The notes beneath the pieces are model-generated. The model was not told the origin of the DNA. It saw only the letters and a program-made list of their open reading frames with translations, and made no database searches. 64,000 bases of DNA from JBBATK01 sp044228285 (lineage in GTDB: Bacteria; Bacteroidota; Ignavibacteria; Kapaibacteriales; NICIL-2), in the NCBI GenBank assembly GCA_044228285.1, contig JBGAVD010000001.1:62001-126000 (forward strand). Reading direction: 5' to 3'. Below, in pieces: positions 8,311 through 17,889 of the stretch; position 1 is the stretch's first letter; each line of letters opens with the position of its first letter. Made by a program: the position numbers and the translations under genes.

Positions 8311-9471
8311 CTATCCTATAAAGCGCAAACCATCCACAATTTTCATTGCGCGGGTTCGCTGAATTGGTTGAATAGCAGCGAGCGCTCCAACGATGATCGC
8401 CGAAACAAACGAGATCACGTAGGTGCTGGTTGCTACATAAAATACTGGGAAGAACTGCTTGGGAACAAGCTGTCCGACGCCATACACTAGACCATTGAGA
8501 ATGAAGAGTCCGACAACAGCGCCAATCAGCGACATCACCACGGCTTCACCTGCAATGAACATCGAAAGCTGTGGTCCAGAGAATCCAAGGGTCTTCAACA
8601 TCGCGAATTCTCTTGTGCGCTCTCTGGCGCTCATAATCATGGTGTTGCCAAGAACGAAGAGGATGATGATGACGATGATGTAGGACATCACGCGAATCGC
8701 AGTGAAGATGGCGCTATAGGCAGAGATAAAGCTCTGATTAAAAGCACGCTCTGTTTCACTCTTGGTTTCAGCAGGTGAATTCTTGAACTGCATATCGATC
8801 GACTCAGAAACGGCAGCAGCATTGCTGCCTGACTTGAGTTTGGTAACAACCCAGCCAACAGTGTTCGCACGCTCTGGCGATTCTTGCAGAATGCGCTCGT
8901 TGAGGTAGTTCCAGGAAAAGAACATCTGCGTTCCATCGGTGTTCTTATCGCGTTTTTTGTAGATAGCCCGAATGACAAACTCCCAACGACCTGGGTAAAT
9001 GTCGCCATCGATAACCATTGGATCGCCAACTTTGAGATCGAATTGCTTTGCAATATCTTCTCCAACGATGCAGGCGTTACGCTCCTTCTTGAAGGTCTCT
9101 AACTCATCATTAGTGATCACGTACTCGGGGTACACAACAAACACATTCTCAGGCTCAACAGCCATACGAGGGAAGAAGTTCTGAGGGTCCTTGTACTGGC
9201 CGCCAAACCAACTGAAGCTACAAATCGACTCAATGCCCTCAGTCTTCGAAACTTTATCACGATAACTCAATGGCATTGGGAAAATGAACGAAACTGCGTT
9301 GCGAGTGACCAAACGGTCAACCGCCGCCGCCTCCAAGCCTGCATCCCAACTGGTCAGGACAGTGCTGAGTAAGCCGAATGCCGAGACGGCAATGGCGATA
9401 CCCAACATGGTCAGACTATTCCGCAGGGGATGTCGGAGCAGGTTTTTGAGAATAATCTTAATTATTTCCAT
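8311..9471 (-). CDS. FtsX-like ABC transporter permease
   Basis: A 386-residue inner-membrane permease with the same plan as its downstream neighbour: helix at about 14-35, periplasmic domain to about 260, then three FtsX helices. The motifs are ARERTREFAMLKTLGF and the terminal RAMKIVDGLRFIG. The start at 9471 follows a strong AGGAGG in the minus-strand sequence and overlaps the end of the ATPase gene by 14 bases, implying translational coupling. An upstream in-frame codon would add nine residues, but its spacing to the Shine-Dalgarno site is wrong. The two permeases are clearly diverged from each other, so a heterodimer like LolC/LolE is plausible. Confidence 0.9.
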   Translation of the reverse strand: MEIIKIILKNLLRHPLRNSLTMLGIAIAVSAFGLLSTVLTSWDAGLEAAAVDRLVTRNAVSFIFPMPLSYRDKVSKTEGIESICSFSWFGGQYKDPQNFFPRMAVEPENVFVVYPEYVITNDELETFKKERNACIVGEDIAKQFDLKVGDPMVIDGDIYPGRWEFVIRAIYKKRDKNTDGTQMFFSWNYLNERILQESPERANTVGWVVTKLKSGSNAAAVSESIDMQFKNSPAETKSETERAFNQSFISAYSAIFTAIRVMSYIIVIIILFVLGNTMIMSARERTREFAMLKTLGFSGPQLSMFIAGEAVVMSLIGAVVGLFILNGLVYGVGQLVPKQFFPVFYVATSTYVISFVSAIIVGALAAIQPIQRTRAMKIVDGLRFIG

Positions 9472-10156
9472 GTCGCTCCACCTCCTCGAGCAAATCACCT
9501 TTCTCTAAGTGTCGAACGATGGTTGCATGTGATGCCGCCGACGGATCGTGCGTCACCATAACGATAGTCTTCTTGAACTCTTTGTTCAAGCGCTCAAGCA
9601 AAGTCATAATCTCTTGCGCTGAGTGCTTATCCAAATCTCCCGTTGGCTCATCCGCTACGATCAAGCTTGGGTCTGTTGCAATTGCACGTGCAATAGCCAC
9701 ACGTTGTTGTTGTCCACCAGAGAGTTGATTTGGCGTGTGATCCATGCGGTCAGCGAGTCCTACAATGGTCAATGCCGTCTCAACCTGACGCTTGCGTTCA
9801 GCCTTCGAAAGCTTTGTTAACAGCAATGGCAGCTCAACGTTTTCGAAGGCGCTGAGAACGGGAATGAGATTGTAAAATTGGAAGATGAAGCCGACCGTGT
9901 TGGCGCGCCAGCGAGCCAAGTCGGTTTCATTCATTGTTGAGATGTCGTTACCAAATACAGACACCGAGCCAGTGGATGGACGATCAATACCAGCAATGAG
10001 GTTAAGAAGAGTTGTCTTGCCGGATCCAGATGGACCCATCAAGGCCATGAATTCTCCTTCGTCAATGCTAATATTCACTGTGTTCAACACAGGAATCGAG
10101 AGTTTGTCGCGCTCGTAAGCTTTCGACACATCGCGGAGATTTATTGCTATTGCCAT
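9458..10156 (-). CDS. ABC transporter ATP-binding protein (LolD/MacB family)
   Basis: A cytoplasmic ATPase of 232 residues that powers the two FtsX-type permeases encoded next to it. Walker A GPSGSGKT is at 41-48, the Q-loop lies in FIFQFYNLIPV (about 90-100), signature LSGGQ is at 145-149, Walker B with ADEPTGDLD is at 168-176, and the switch His is in VMVTHD near 200. The FQFYNLIP and PTGDLD sequences are typical of the LolD/MacB/FtsE subfamily. The 3' end overlaps the next gene. The gap of 347 bp to the adaptor gene upstream is long for an operon, so it may have its own promoter. Confidence 0.95.
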   Translation of the reverse strand: MAIAINLRDVSKAYERDKLSIPVLNTVNISIDEGEFMALMGPSGSGKTTLLNLIAGIDRPSTGSVSVFGNDISTMNETDLARWRANTVGFIFQFYNLIPVLSAFENVELPLLLTKLSKAERKRQVETALTIVGLADRMDHTPNQLSGGQQQRVAIARAIATDPSLIVADEPTGDLDKHSAQEIMTLLERLNKEFKKTIVMVTHDPSAASHATIVRHLEKGDLLEEVERHGNN

Positions 10157-10503
10157 GAGAGAGTTTGATATAAGTAGTACGGAATTTCTTGCTGTATGCT
10201 CATAACTAGCTGCAGGACAGAAGGCGATTTGCTTGTATGCAGACGCAACTCTGCACTATCCTGCGAGAGAGTATTGAATCAACCTATTGCTTTTTTTTTG
10301 CGTGCTCCCGCATAGCACGTCTTCTCTGCTTTTATCACTGAATGCAGGCTCAACTCGGACTCACGAGCTCACATAGGCTCAGGAGTACTCTGAATACGCT
10401 TCTGCTGAAAAGAGTGCAGCATTGCACGCCGTGCAGAAGCATGTGTTCTACGCAGCTGATACCAATACCTATTCTTTGCCGACCCTTCTATCGCGCCGTT
10501 GCA
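10157..10503. other. intergenic region, no gene seen
   Basis: A 347-bp gap separates the adaptor gene from the ATPase gene on the same strand. It contains a run of eight or more T near 10290 but no convincing stem beside it, and no open frame with family resemblance. Confidence 0.5.
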
Positions 10504-11739
10504 TTACTTCTTTAACTGCACCTTTGTGCCATCCTTCACCGTCTCGGCTGGACTAAGGATAACCTTATCGCCAGCTTTCAATCCTTCAAGTACTTCCATC
10601 ACGCCGTTGTTGTCTTTGCCTAAGCGTACAGCAACTTCTTTGGCGCGATCCTCAGCAAAGAGAAACACGTATTGCTTGCCATCACGTGTGCGAGCTGCTT
10701 TGCTTGGGATCAACAGTTTCGGTGCTTCATTCTGAGCAGCTTCCGAGGTTTGAGGTTTCAAGAAGAAGACCTTCGCGCCCATTTCAGGAAGCACTCTGGT
10801 GTCACGCTCTGCAAAGCGAATCTTCACTTGTACCGTCGCCTTTGCACGGTCTGCCGTTGGAATAATCTTGCTAATGAAGGCCCGATAATGCTTGTCTGGA
10901 TAGGCATCAAGAACGACCTCGCATGGTTGATTCTGCTCGATACGTTCAATGTTCGATTCAGACACATCGGCCTCTACTTCAAGCGAATTCATGTCGGCAA
11001 CGGTAACAACTGCACCACGTGAACCTGCAGCAGCGCCAAGTGCTGTGATGACTTCTCCTACGTTCGCATTCTTCGTGAGAATGGTGCCATCGAAAGGTGC
11101 GCGGAGAATGGTATTCTCAACTTGCACTTCTGCATTGCGAATGTTGGCTTCAGCCATTTTAATGCTTGCACTACGAGCAGCTTGATTTGCTTCTGCACGG
11201 CGCATGCGCGCCGATGCGACATCAAAATCAAACTGAGAAATTGATCCAGTACTCAGCAATGATTTCTTGCGGTTGAAGTCCAAGGTTGCATCATCCATCT
11301 CTGCCTGCGCACCTTGTTTGTCTGCCTTTGCCAAATCGAGCGATGCGCGAAGCTGACTGAGTGTTGCTTCGGCTTCCGCACTTTCAATGCGACCAAGAAC
11401 TTGTCCGCGACGTACTTCATCACCTTCAATGACTTTCAGTTCCACAAGGCGTCCGGCAATCTTCGACGAAACCGCTGCCTTCACTTGCGCAACTACATAT
11501 CCGCTTGCCGTTAGCACGGAGTTGCTTTGTGATGCCGTTACCATATTTGCACTGGCTATTTCTACCTCTTCAGCAGCTGCTAAGGAGTCTTTAAAAAAGG
11601 TCCAGCCAGCACCCAGGAGTAGAATGATCCCAACGAATATGAGAATAGCCTTCCAAGGAAACGATGACTTCGTTTGCTGTTGAGCGGGACTGCGTTGAAT
11701 GCGTAAAGCTGAGAGATCTGCGTTGCGAACTTCCGACAT
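10504..11739 (-). CDS. HlyD/MacA-like periplasmic adaptor (efflux membrane fusion protein)
   Basis: A 411-residue adaptor anchored by one N-terminal helix (about 28-48, FPWKAILIFVGIILLL). The periplasmic part has a biotinyl-lipoyl-like half-motif (SSKIAGRLVELKVIEGDEV, about 90-110), an alpha-helical hairpin rich in Ala/Glu/Lys (about 115-205), the second lipoyl half (ILRAPFDGTILTKNANVGEV), then beta-barrel and membrane-proximal domains to the end. By family it would link an inner-membrane transporter to an outer-membrane channel; no TolC-like gene is in the window. The ATPase and two permeases downstream on the same strand make a MacAB-like exporter with separated ATPase and permease subunits the best reading. 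Confidence 0.92.
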   Translation of the reverse strand: MSEVRNADLSALRIQRSPAQQQTKSSFPWKAILIFVGIILLLGAGWTFFKDSLAAAEEVEIASANMVTASQSNSVLTASGYVVAQVKAAVSSKIAGRLVELKVIEGDEVRRGQVLGRIESAEAEATLSQLRASLDLAKADKQGAQAEMDDATLDFNRKKSLLSTGSISQFDFDVASARMRRAEANQAARSASIKMAEANIRNAEVQVENTILRAPFDGTILTKNANVGEVITALGAAAGSRGAVVTVADMNSLEVEADVSESNIERIEQNQPCEVVLDAYPDKHYRAFISKIIPTADRAKATVQVKIRFAERDTRVLPEMGAKVFFLKPQTSEAAQNEAPKLLIPSKAARTRDGKQYVFLFAEDRAKEVAVRLGKDNNGVMEVLEGLKAGDKVILSPAETVKDGTKVQLKK

Positions 11740-13072
11740 AAAATTCCTGCGTGGAGTAGATTGAGAAAGACAAAACTACGAAATCGTCAAGAGGGATATA
11801 CGACGCTCTGGAGGGGATGTTGCGCAAACTAAACAATATTGAGGCATTTCAGAGTAGATGAACTCAAAATCTCTTTTGACGACATTCCTCTCGCTCATCG
11901 TCCATTTTCGATTCTAGCAGCTAGGATTCTTGGCGTCGATTCTCCTGGTTGCTAGCATGCAAGTGATTCATCTTTAACGCGGCTGCGCAAGCGCAGCACG
12001 CCTTAAGTCCGCAGCAGAGCACGACCTGAAGCGATCCGGCCGATTGAACCCTCTGCTATGAAACAGTCCCTCAATGATCTGCTTCTGCTTCGAAATCAAC
12101 AAATCGTAATAGTCTTCAACTGCGAGATTGGTCTGGATCGGCAAAACGAAAATGTGTGTAGCGGCCGGTGTTGTACTGCCAACATGTGCAGACAGAACAG
12201 CCTGAAAAAGTTGTTCACAGGCTCAGAAAAATTGCTTGGGCGACAACCAGTTCCAGGCTGAAACGTCGCTATCACCATCGATTCCTCGACTTAAAACACA
12301 CAGCAAGCTGCGGTGATCCTCTGCGCGGCTGCTTATATGAAGTAAGCTGAGCCGAGCACTCCTTCGAGAGCACCTGAGGGATGTGGGCAGAACGTATTGA
12401 TGTGCCGCAGGGATGCATCAAAAAACGAACGATCTGTCGTGCTTTGTGGACTCGGTTTTGAGATTGTGAGATCGAGGCTTGGTCGCGGATGAGACACGAT
12501 GATTTACGGTGTCTTCTGCACCCAGACGCTGTCCGATCACCAAAATGCTCTTTCAGAAACTTCTTCGAGACATTTTTTTTTGTACTCTGTCCGGTACAAA
12601 GAGCACATGTTCTCAGGCATGGTTGTGCCCTAGACTCGCGTCTTGCGTACGAGTTAACATTTGGTCTAAGCAGAGTTGCAATTCCTCTGCAAAGATCTGA
12701 GCAGCACTGAATTGTTCAGAATAGTGCTGAATTGTGTCAGATCCGGGCATTTAGCTTTCAATCCTCGTGACGCATACATAAGGAACATAGGTTTGTGTGC
12801 TACTCTTGCTTGCATTTGAGTGTGTGAAACTCTGAAGGAGTATGCGGACACTTCATCTTCTTGGTCATAATTCATAGAGTGTCGTGCCAAAAGCATGAAA
12901 ATCGAAGAGCCTTCGAGAAATATATTTTTTGCTTTGCGTTGTGCAATTTTTATTTTCGCGCGCACCAACACCGTGAGCATGCCGCAAACATAGAATTCAT
13001 GCGCTCTTGAGAGAACCTTAAGAAGTACACGGTACACCGACACAGATCATCAAATTTTACAACGGGAGTAAT
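11740..13072. other. 1.3-kb stretch without a recognisable gene
   Basis: Several short open frames exist on both strands, the longest at 12666-13043 on the minus strand, but none shows a plausible start site, a known motif, or a composition like the neighbouring genes. I found no tRNA, tmRNA, RNase P or SRP signature by eye. The last 100 bp must contain the promoter of the gene at 13073. The stretch could be decayed coding sequence or could hold an RNA I cannot recognise. Confidence 0.5.
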
Positions 13073-13309
13073 ATGTTTTGGACACCTGAGCTTGCACAGT
13101 TTCTAGAAGATGCACCTTGGCCAGCAACCAAAGAAGAGTTGCTAGATTATGCTAATCGCACGGGCGCACCTCAGCAAGTGCTGGATAACTTGACAGAGTT
13201 GGACGACAACGAAGAACAGTACGAGAACATCGAGGATTTGTGGCCTGAGTATGAGAACGAAACGGACTCGTTGTTCTATGACGACGAGGATGAAGAGGAT
13301 ATCTACTAG
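13073..13309 (+). CDS. DUF2795 domain-containing small acidic protein
   Basis: A 78-residue protein. Residues 5-45 carry the DUF2795 pattern: FLEDAPWPATKEELLDYA then RTGAPQQVLDNLTELDD. The remainder (about 45-78) is strikingly acidic, with many Asp and Glu and a terminal DDEDEEDIY. GGGAG stands seven bases before the ATG at 13073. DUF2795 proteins are small, widespread and uncharacterised; nothing in the sequence indicates membrane location or catalysis. A strong terminator about 145 bp downstream suggests a single-gene transcript. Confidence 0.9.
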   Translation: MFWTPELAQFLEDAPWPATKEELLDYANRTGAPQQVLDNLTELDDNEEQYENIEDLWPEYENETDSLFYDDEDEEDIY

Positions 13310-13453
13310 AAGGTGCAGGACCCCAGTGAAGCCCGTAGAAGCGCAGTGCAGCTCGTTGTACCTCGCGGATACTAGGGTGCCATGTTTACGAATGCACCCG
13401 TATGGTATTCTTGAGCTCCTCTTGGTTTCATGGAGCTCTGACAATTGTTGAGG

Positions 13454-13482
13454 ACCGGATCACTGTGATCCGGTTTTTTTTT
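13454..13482 (+). terminator. intrinsic terminator after the DUF2795 gene
   Basis: A 9-bp perfect stem (ACCGGATCA/TGATCCGGT, loop of three) is followed directly by nine T. It sits between the DUF2795 gene and the next plus-strand gene and reads on the plus strand. Confidence 0.9.
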
Positions 13483-13517
13483 AAGCAGATGTTCTTGTCA
13501 CACCATCACGTCGACAC

Positions 13518-13880
13518 ATGTTCGAACAGAAAAGCGCATCTGTCATTTCACCCGCGGCATTCTTGCGGCGTATGCTCCGCTTCTCAGCACTGAGTGCAGC
13601 CATGATCCTATCTGCTTTGCTCATTGGCGTTGTTGGATATCGCATGACCGAACACTTGGACTGGATCGATGCGCTCCTCAATGCTTCCATGATTCTCTCG
13701 GGCATGGGACCCGCCAATACCATGCTTAGTGTGGAAGGGAAACTCTTTGCTTCTGCCTATGCTCTTTTTAGTGGGATTGTGTTCGTTAGCTGCGCGGGAC
13801 TCTTCTTTGCGCCGATGTTCCACAGAATCATTCACTCGCTGCATGCCGATCTGGATGCCGATAGTGATTCGCGAAGCTAG
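13518..13880 (+). CDS. small membrane protein with pore-loop-like segment, unknown function
   Basis: A 120-residue protein with two clear membrane helices (about 22-42 and 80-104). Between them is a short hydrophobic re-entrant-like stretch containing WIDALLNASMILSGMGP. The helix-pore-helix plan and the segment ALFSGIVFVSCAGLFFAPMFHR recall a two-helix potassium-channel subunit. The selectivity-filter signature (TVGYG) is absent, with GMGP in its place. I recall similar small proteins in several phyla annotated only as hypothetical. The start at 13518 is an ATG without a strong Shine-Dalgarno site. Ion conduction is only a suggestion from topology. Confidence 0.75.
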   Translation: MFEQKSASVISPAAFLRRMLRFSALSAAMILSALLIGVVGYRMTEHLDWIDALLNASMILSGMGPANTMLSVEGKLFASAYALFSGIVFVSCAGLFFAPMFHRIIHSLHADLDADSDSRS

Positions 13881-14208
13881 CCTGCTTCGAGCTGAGAAAT
13901 AGCAATTCTGGATGTCGGCTATACATCATCATTCAAGAGCTCATGGCGCGTCACAAGTGCTTAAAGGGGATCTCGTGTGCCGAATACGCTGAGCGACGCC
14001 GTGAGACTGTTCTTGTAGTATTGAAGGCGAGCTCAGTGCGCTTAAGCAATGTTCATACACTGGCCTTCCTGGTTGGACGACGAACTGGCTGCATTGCAAA
14101 GGGAAAAGGCGAATGAGGGAAGGGCTGCGAGATCTCAACGGACATTGCAAATCGTGTCGCAGAGAACGGATGAGTGACTGAACCGAGAACAGAATCACAG
14201 ACTCCGCT
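13881..14208. other. intergenic region between convergent genes, nothing recognised
   Basis: About 330 bp between two convergent genes. A minus-strand open frame at 13941-14237 is Arg/Ser/Pro-rich with no family resemblance and overlaps the end of a better-supported gene, so it is not counted. Confidence 0.5.
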
Positions 14209-14736
14209 CTAGTCTTGCTGGGCAGAGGGCTTAACAAAACTGCTAATGTACCAGCGTGTGCCTACGCGAACGCAATGAACAACATAGTTGTATTGATAGT
14301 CCATCTCAATATTGAGCACACTCTTCGTCTCGCTGCTTTCCGCAGAGCTGATTTTTGTTATGGACGATCCGGCCAATACTCGTTGCAGTCTGGCTACCTC
14401 ATCGCGGAGTTCATACTGCTCTATGGCAACGTACGTTCTACCGCTTGAATGCGCCATGAGGGCAAGGGCGGCATCGACGTCGTTGCTGTCAAGACAGCGA
14501 GTAAACTGTCGCACAACGGTTTGTGGATCCTGCTGCGCAGCGCCACCACTTTGTGGAGATGAGGCACAGTTACTAAAGACAAAGCAAAGTGCACAGCTCA
14601 TAGCAAAGCCCACGACGATACGCGAGGTGGTGTATGTCCATCGAGCAAGGTTCTGAGCAAGAGACTGCTGAACACCCAGCAATACTGGTGTTGTTCTGTT
14701 ATTAACTGCCTGAGCCTTCGTTGTTGTTTCTCTCAT
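14209..14736 (-). CDS. probable lipoprotein of unknown function
   Basis: A 175-residue product whose ATG (14736) overlaps the TGA of the upstream hydrolase gene as ATGA, so the two are probably translationally coupled. A hydrophobic run at about 40-56 ends in FSNC with Cys57, a lipobox-like site tolerated in Bacteroidota; an internal Met46 is an alternative start. The mature part (about 60-175) has an SnoaL/DUF4878-like feel: DPQTVVRQFTRCLDSNDVDA followed by alternating strand-like segments and VGTRWYISSFVKPS near the end. That fold is a guess from pattern only. No function can be assigned. Confidence 0.7.
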   Translation of the reverse strand: MRETTTKAQAVNNRTTPVLLGVQQSLAQNLARWTYTTSRIVVGFAMSCALCFVFSNCASSPQSGGAAQQDPQTVVRQFTRCLDSNDVDAALALMAHSSGRTYVAIEQYELRDEVARLQRVLAGSSITKISSAESSETKSVLNIEMDYQYNYVVHCVRVGTRWYISSFVKPSAQQD

Positions 14737-15620
14737 GATGTTGTATACGCTTCTGCAAAGCTACGCTGTGTAATCTGGACCGCACTGAGCAGACAAGCGG
14801 AAGCAGTACGAAAGGGATGCGTTGAGTTAAAGCTATGTCCGCATTGTGCAAGCACATGCAGCTTTGAACCAGGCGCAGGGTACTTCGTGAATAATTCCTG
14901 TGCCTCTGATGGACGCGTGACCATATCCTGTGATCCAACCACGCCCGTTAAGGGAATATGACACTGCGCTATCGCACGAGTCAATGAGTATTCTTGCTGA
15001 TGTTTCTCCAGATCTTCAAGAAAAGAGATGTTTATTGCATAGGCTGGACCGGACTCACTTTGAGCTACTTCTAATACTCCTCGTTCGCGCCACACTGCCT
15101 TCTGGCGTGGTGTAGTTCTGTCAAAATTCTTTATAGGCGACCACAAACTAGCCGCTCTAATATCTGTATCGCGTTCACACAGCAAAAGTGCAATACCAGC
15201 GCCTCGCGAATGTCCAAGCAGAAATATTCTTCCATCCCACTGTAGCTCTGAGAATCCCAGTGCATTCTGCTTCCACGCTTTCAGAACTGCTTGTGCATCC
15301 TGCAACTCTTGTGCAATGGTGTTTGCCGCGAAGTCCTCTATCGAAAAACTCAATGTCTTGTCAGTCGTGCTTCCGCAATAGCCATTCAAAGAAAAATTGA
15401 AATTGAGTACGTACGCTGGAAAGGCGCTTAGCTCCGCGCATAGATAGGGAAAGAAACCCCAGTCCTTGTGCGCACGAAAGCCATGCAAAACAACAATCAG
15501 CGGCAAAGCCTGGCTTGTTTCGATGAAACGCAAGTCGCCAATGATAGAGCGTTGCCTTTCGCGTTCAAGGCAAAAGCTTCGGTGAATGAGGTTCTGATCC
15601 TTCTCTTGCTGTGTCGGCAT
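14733..15620 (-). CDS. alpha/beta hydrolase
   Basis: A 295-residue cytoplasmic-looking hydrolase. The oxyanion-hole strand is PLIVVLHGFRAHKDW, the nucleophile elbow is GHSRGAG (GxSxG), the likely acid Asp is in GVVGSQDMV, and the catalytic His is in QCGHSFN. All three triad elements are therefore present in order. The start at 15620 (MPTQQEKDQ) removes 14 upstream residues that look non-coding. The closest general resemblance is to dienelactone hydrolase or acyl-peptide hydrolase-like enzymes acting on small esters. The substrate is unknown. A lipoprotein gene overlaps its stop codon. Confidence 0.85.
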   Translation of the reverse strand: MPTQQEKDQNLIHRSFCLERERQRSIIGDLRFIETSQALPLIVVLHGFRAHKDWGFFPYLCAELSAFPAYVLNFNFSLNGYCGSTTDKTLSFSIEDFAANTIAQELQDAQAVLKAWKQNALGFSELQWDGRIFLLGHSRGAGIALLLCERDTDIRAASLWSPIKNFDRTTPRQKAVWRERGVLEVAQSESGPAYAINISFLEDLEKHQQEYSLTRAIAQCHIPLTGVVGSQDMVTRPSEAQELFTKYPAPGSKLHVLAQCGHSFNSTHPFRTASACLLSAVQITQRSFAEAYTTS

Positions 15621-15969
15621 AGCTACAAAGTTACAGCAAGCGTAGTGCTTTGACGATTGCAAGATGTACGAAGTGTACAGAGGACTCTTATTGTGAAAGA
15701 AAGTTCAGATATCGTACTCTCGAGAAAGACCTCAACTATGAAGAGCTCACACGACCAAAATGAGGTCTGGTTAACACCTCGACCTCGATTCTTAGCAAGC
15801 TAACACCATACTTAGAGCGCAACGCACGTGAAACGGAGATGATTCAGAAGAAGCGACTGTTGATGACGAGAAGCAGGGATAGACCACGCCCTTTGTCGCT
15901 CATGGTTGTGCCCATGTGAAAGCAGCTGCGCGTCTGCCTCGGGTCAGATGTACGTTTTTGTGCAAAATC
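15621..15969. other. intergenic region, nothing recognised
   Basis: A gap of about 350 bp separates two minus-strand genes. I see no T-rich stem-loop and no credible small gene. Confidence 0.4.
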
Positions 15970-17889
15970 TTAACGGAGCAGAAAGACTGTTTGATACTCC
16001 CAGTGATCTGCTACCTGAACAGACAGAAGTAGCGGTTGTGAAGGCATATCGGGAAGTGCGATGTCAAGATTCTGAATTCCGGACCAGAGATACTCCGATC
16101 GACTTTGCATGACTTCGCGGCCGAGCATATCGGTCAATCGAATCTGTATGGCAGATGCTTCCTTGAGCTGTAGACGGAGTGTGGTTCGTTGGGAGGCTGG
16201 ATTAGGCTGAATCTCGATGCTGTTCTGGACAGTCTCGCCATTCTCAACGGCGTCGATGGTTTCTGCGGTGTTGAAGATGAAGGCAGAGGGACGAGGGTAA
16301 TCATGCTGGATACTTAAACGCGTACGTGTAGTGTCGCCACTTGTATACATAGGACCACCATCATTCAAGTTTAGATCGAACATTGGGTAGTTTGAGGTGG
16401 AGAGCAGAATGCCAAGACGGTGACCAGGCAAAAAGGTTTGCGCAATATTTTGAAAGTGCACAGAAACTTTTTGGTCGTCATTGAGGGGCATGAGTTCCTC
16501 GGTCGACACAGAATTGCGCAAGCGTAGACGTTGTATTCCTTGGGTCAGAATAATCCAGCGGCCATCTGGATAGACATCGCAGAGACGCGCTGAAAGGTCT
16601 GCGTCCTTTGTGCTGCTGCTTAGATACAAATCAAGTTTTGACTCGCCACTAATAGACAATGGGGAACTGAGAACATCTGTTTGGTAGTGCCATTGGTCTG
16701 GTCCGCTGAGCAATGCCTGGATGTCCTGCGGTCCAGTGAGAATGGTCTTGTCGGCAGGATTAAAGCGTGACCCACCAATTGTTGGTACAGGGTGTCGTGC
16801 ATCGCCCCCGAGGGTATCAGGCGGTGTGAGCTTCTTGTCGAGAGGAGGAAATGTCGATAAGGCATGCGCTTCGTGTATATACAAGGTATCCAAGCGTGCG
16901 TTTGGTAATGGCCATGTCGTTGCATTCTTCCAACGATTCTCTCCCATTTGATAGTAGCGAACAGTTGGCTGTAGTTCCCATCCGTTACTTAGTCCGCGTA
17001 AGTAGTGATCAAAGAACTGCATACCTAGTTCCGAAGGCAGGCCCTCAACATCTGGAAAGCTCAGCACGCCTTGTTCAGCTTGACCAACTTGCGAATGCTC
17101 AAATGGACCAAAGAGAAGTTTGTGCTTGCTGCGCACTGCGGGATCAGAATCGCGCTGTAGGTCGGCGAATGCGCGAAGTACATCGTCTGGAAAATGATCG
17201 AACCATCCACTACAGAGAAACATTGGAACGGCGTATTTGGACGCATCGTCACTTTGACTTTGCACGAGCTTCCAAGTATTGTCGAGTGTCGGATGGCTGA
17301 GAACCGTTGGAATGCTTGCGAAACCTAGACGTTCGAGCGACTCCGTATGTTCACGACGAAACACTCCGCCGTAATAATAGTCTTCATACTTGGTTGCAAA
17401 GTCTTTAATGAAAGGTGCTGCACAGACCAAATGAGGCGGATGTTGTGCGGCTGTTTGAAACTGCACGAAACCTAATGCCGAGCCTCCCCAAGTGCCAATC
17501 TTTCCATTTGACCATGGCTGAGCTGCAATCCACTCCACGATGTCATATCCATCAAGACCTCGATCATAAGGAGTTATAGCCATTGCCTTGTTTGCATAGA
17601 AGCCACGCCAATCGACAATCACGTAGTTATAGTGTACTGAATCGTAGGGAACCGAGGCACCTGAGTTGTTCAGAACTGAAGCAAGTGAAAAACGATAGAA
17701 GAGCTTGTTGTACGGCGTTTGAATAAGAATAACCGGCTTTGGGGTGGTGCTATCGTTCGCATAGAGGTCTGCGACAAGCATATTCTTCGGCGCTGCCGCA
17801 CGCGTAGGGATGGAAATCTCTCGCCAGATGGGAGCTGCGCTTGTGGCGACGCTTATTACCGACAGGAGAAGAAGAAACAATTGCTTCAT
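15970..17889 (-). CDS. CocE/NonD family hydrolase (peptidase S15-like), T9SS-exported
   Basis: A 639-residue secreted enzyme. A signal peptide (about 1-18) is followed by the S15 alpha/beta-hydrolase core: VILIQTPYNK, then VDWRGFYANK, and the nucleophile region GKIGTWGGSALGFVQ with Ser in GGSALG. Next come the cap and core end (GPFEHSQVGQ) and the beta-sandwich X-Pro dipeptidyl-peptidase C-terminal domain (about 330-540). The final 85 residues form a T9SS type A sorting domain, seen in IEIQPNPASQRTTLRL and IRLTDMLGREV. Family members cleave X-Pro dipeptides, cocaine esters or acyl-amino-acid esters; which applies cannot be told. Cell-surface or extracellular location follows from the sorting domain. 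Confidence 0.92.
   Translation of the reverse strand: MKQLFLLLLSVISVATSAAPIWREISIPTRAAAPKNMLVADLYANDSTTPKPVILIQTPYNKLFYRFSLASVLNNSGASVPYDSVHYNYVIVDWRGFYANKAMAITPYDRGLDGYDIVEWIAAQPWSNGKIGTWGGSALGFVQFQTAAQHPPHLVCAAPFIKDFATKYEDYYYGGVFRREHTESLERLGFASIPTVLSHPTLDNTWKLVQSQSDDASKYAVPMFLCSGWFDHFPDDVLRAFADLQRDSDPAVRSKHKLLFGPFEHSQVGQAEQGVLSFPDVEGLPSELGMQFFDHYLRGLSNGWELQPTVRYYQMGENRWKNATTWPLPNARLDTLYIHEAHALSTFPPLDKKLTPPDTLGGDARHPVPTIGGSRFNPADKTILTGPQDIQALLSGPDQWHYQTDVLSSPLSISGESKLDLYLSSSTKDADLSARLCDVYPDGRWIILTQGIQRLRLRNSVSTEELMPLNDDQKVSVHFQNIAQTFLPGHRLGILLSTSNYPMFDLNLNDGGPMYTSGDTTRTRLSIQHDYPRPSAFIFNTAETIDAVENGETVQNSIEIQPNPASQRTTLRLQLKEASAIQIRLTDMLGREVMQSRSEYLWSGIQNLDIALPDMPSQPLLLSVQVADHWEYQTVFLLR

Noticed and set aside
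12666..13043. Minus-strand open frame of 125 codons
   Set aside because: No motif, no Shine-Dalgarno site, composition unlike neighbouring genes, and its 5' end runs into the promoter region of the next gene.
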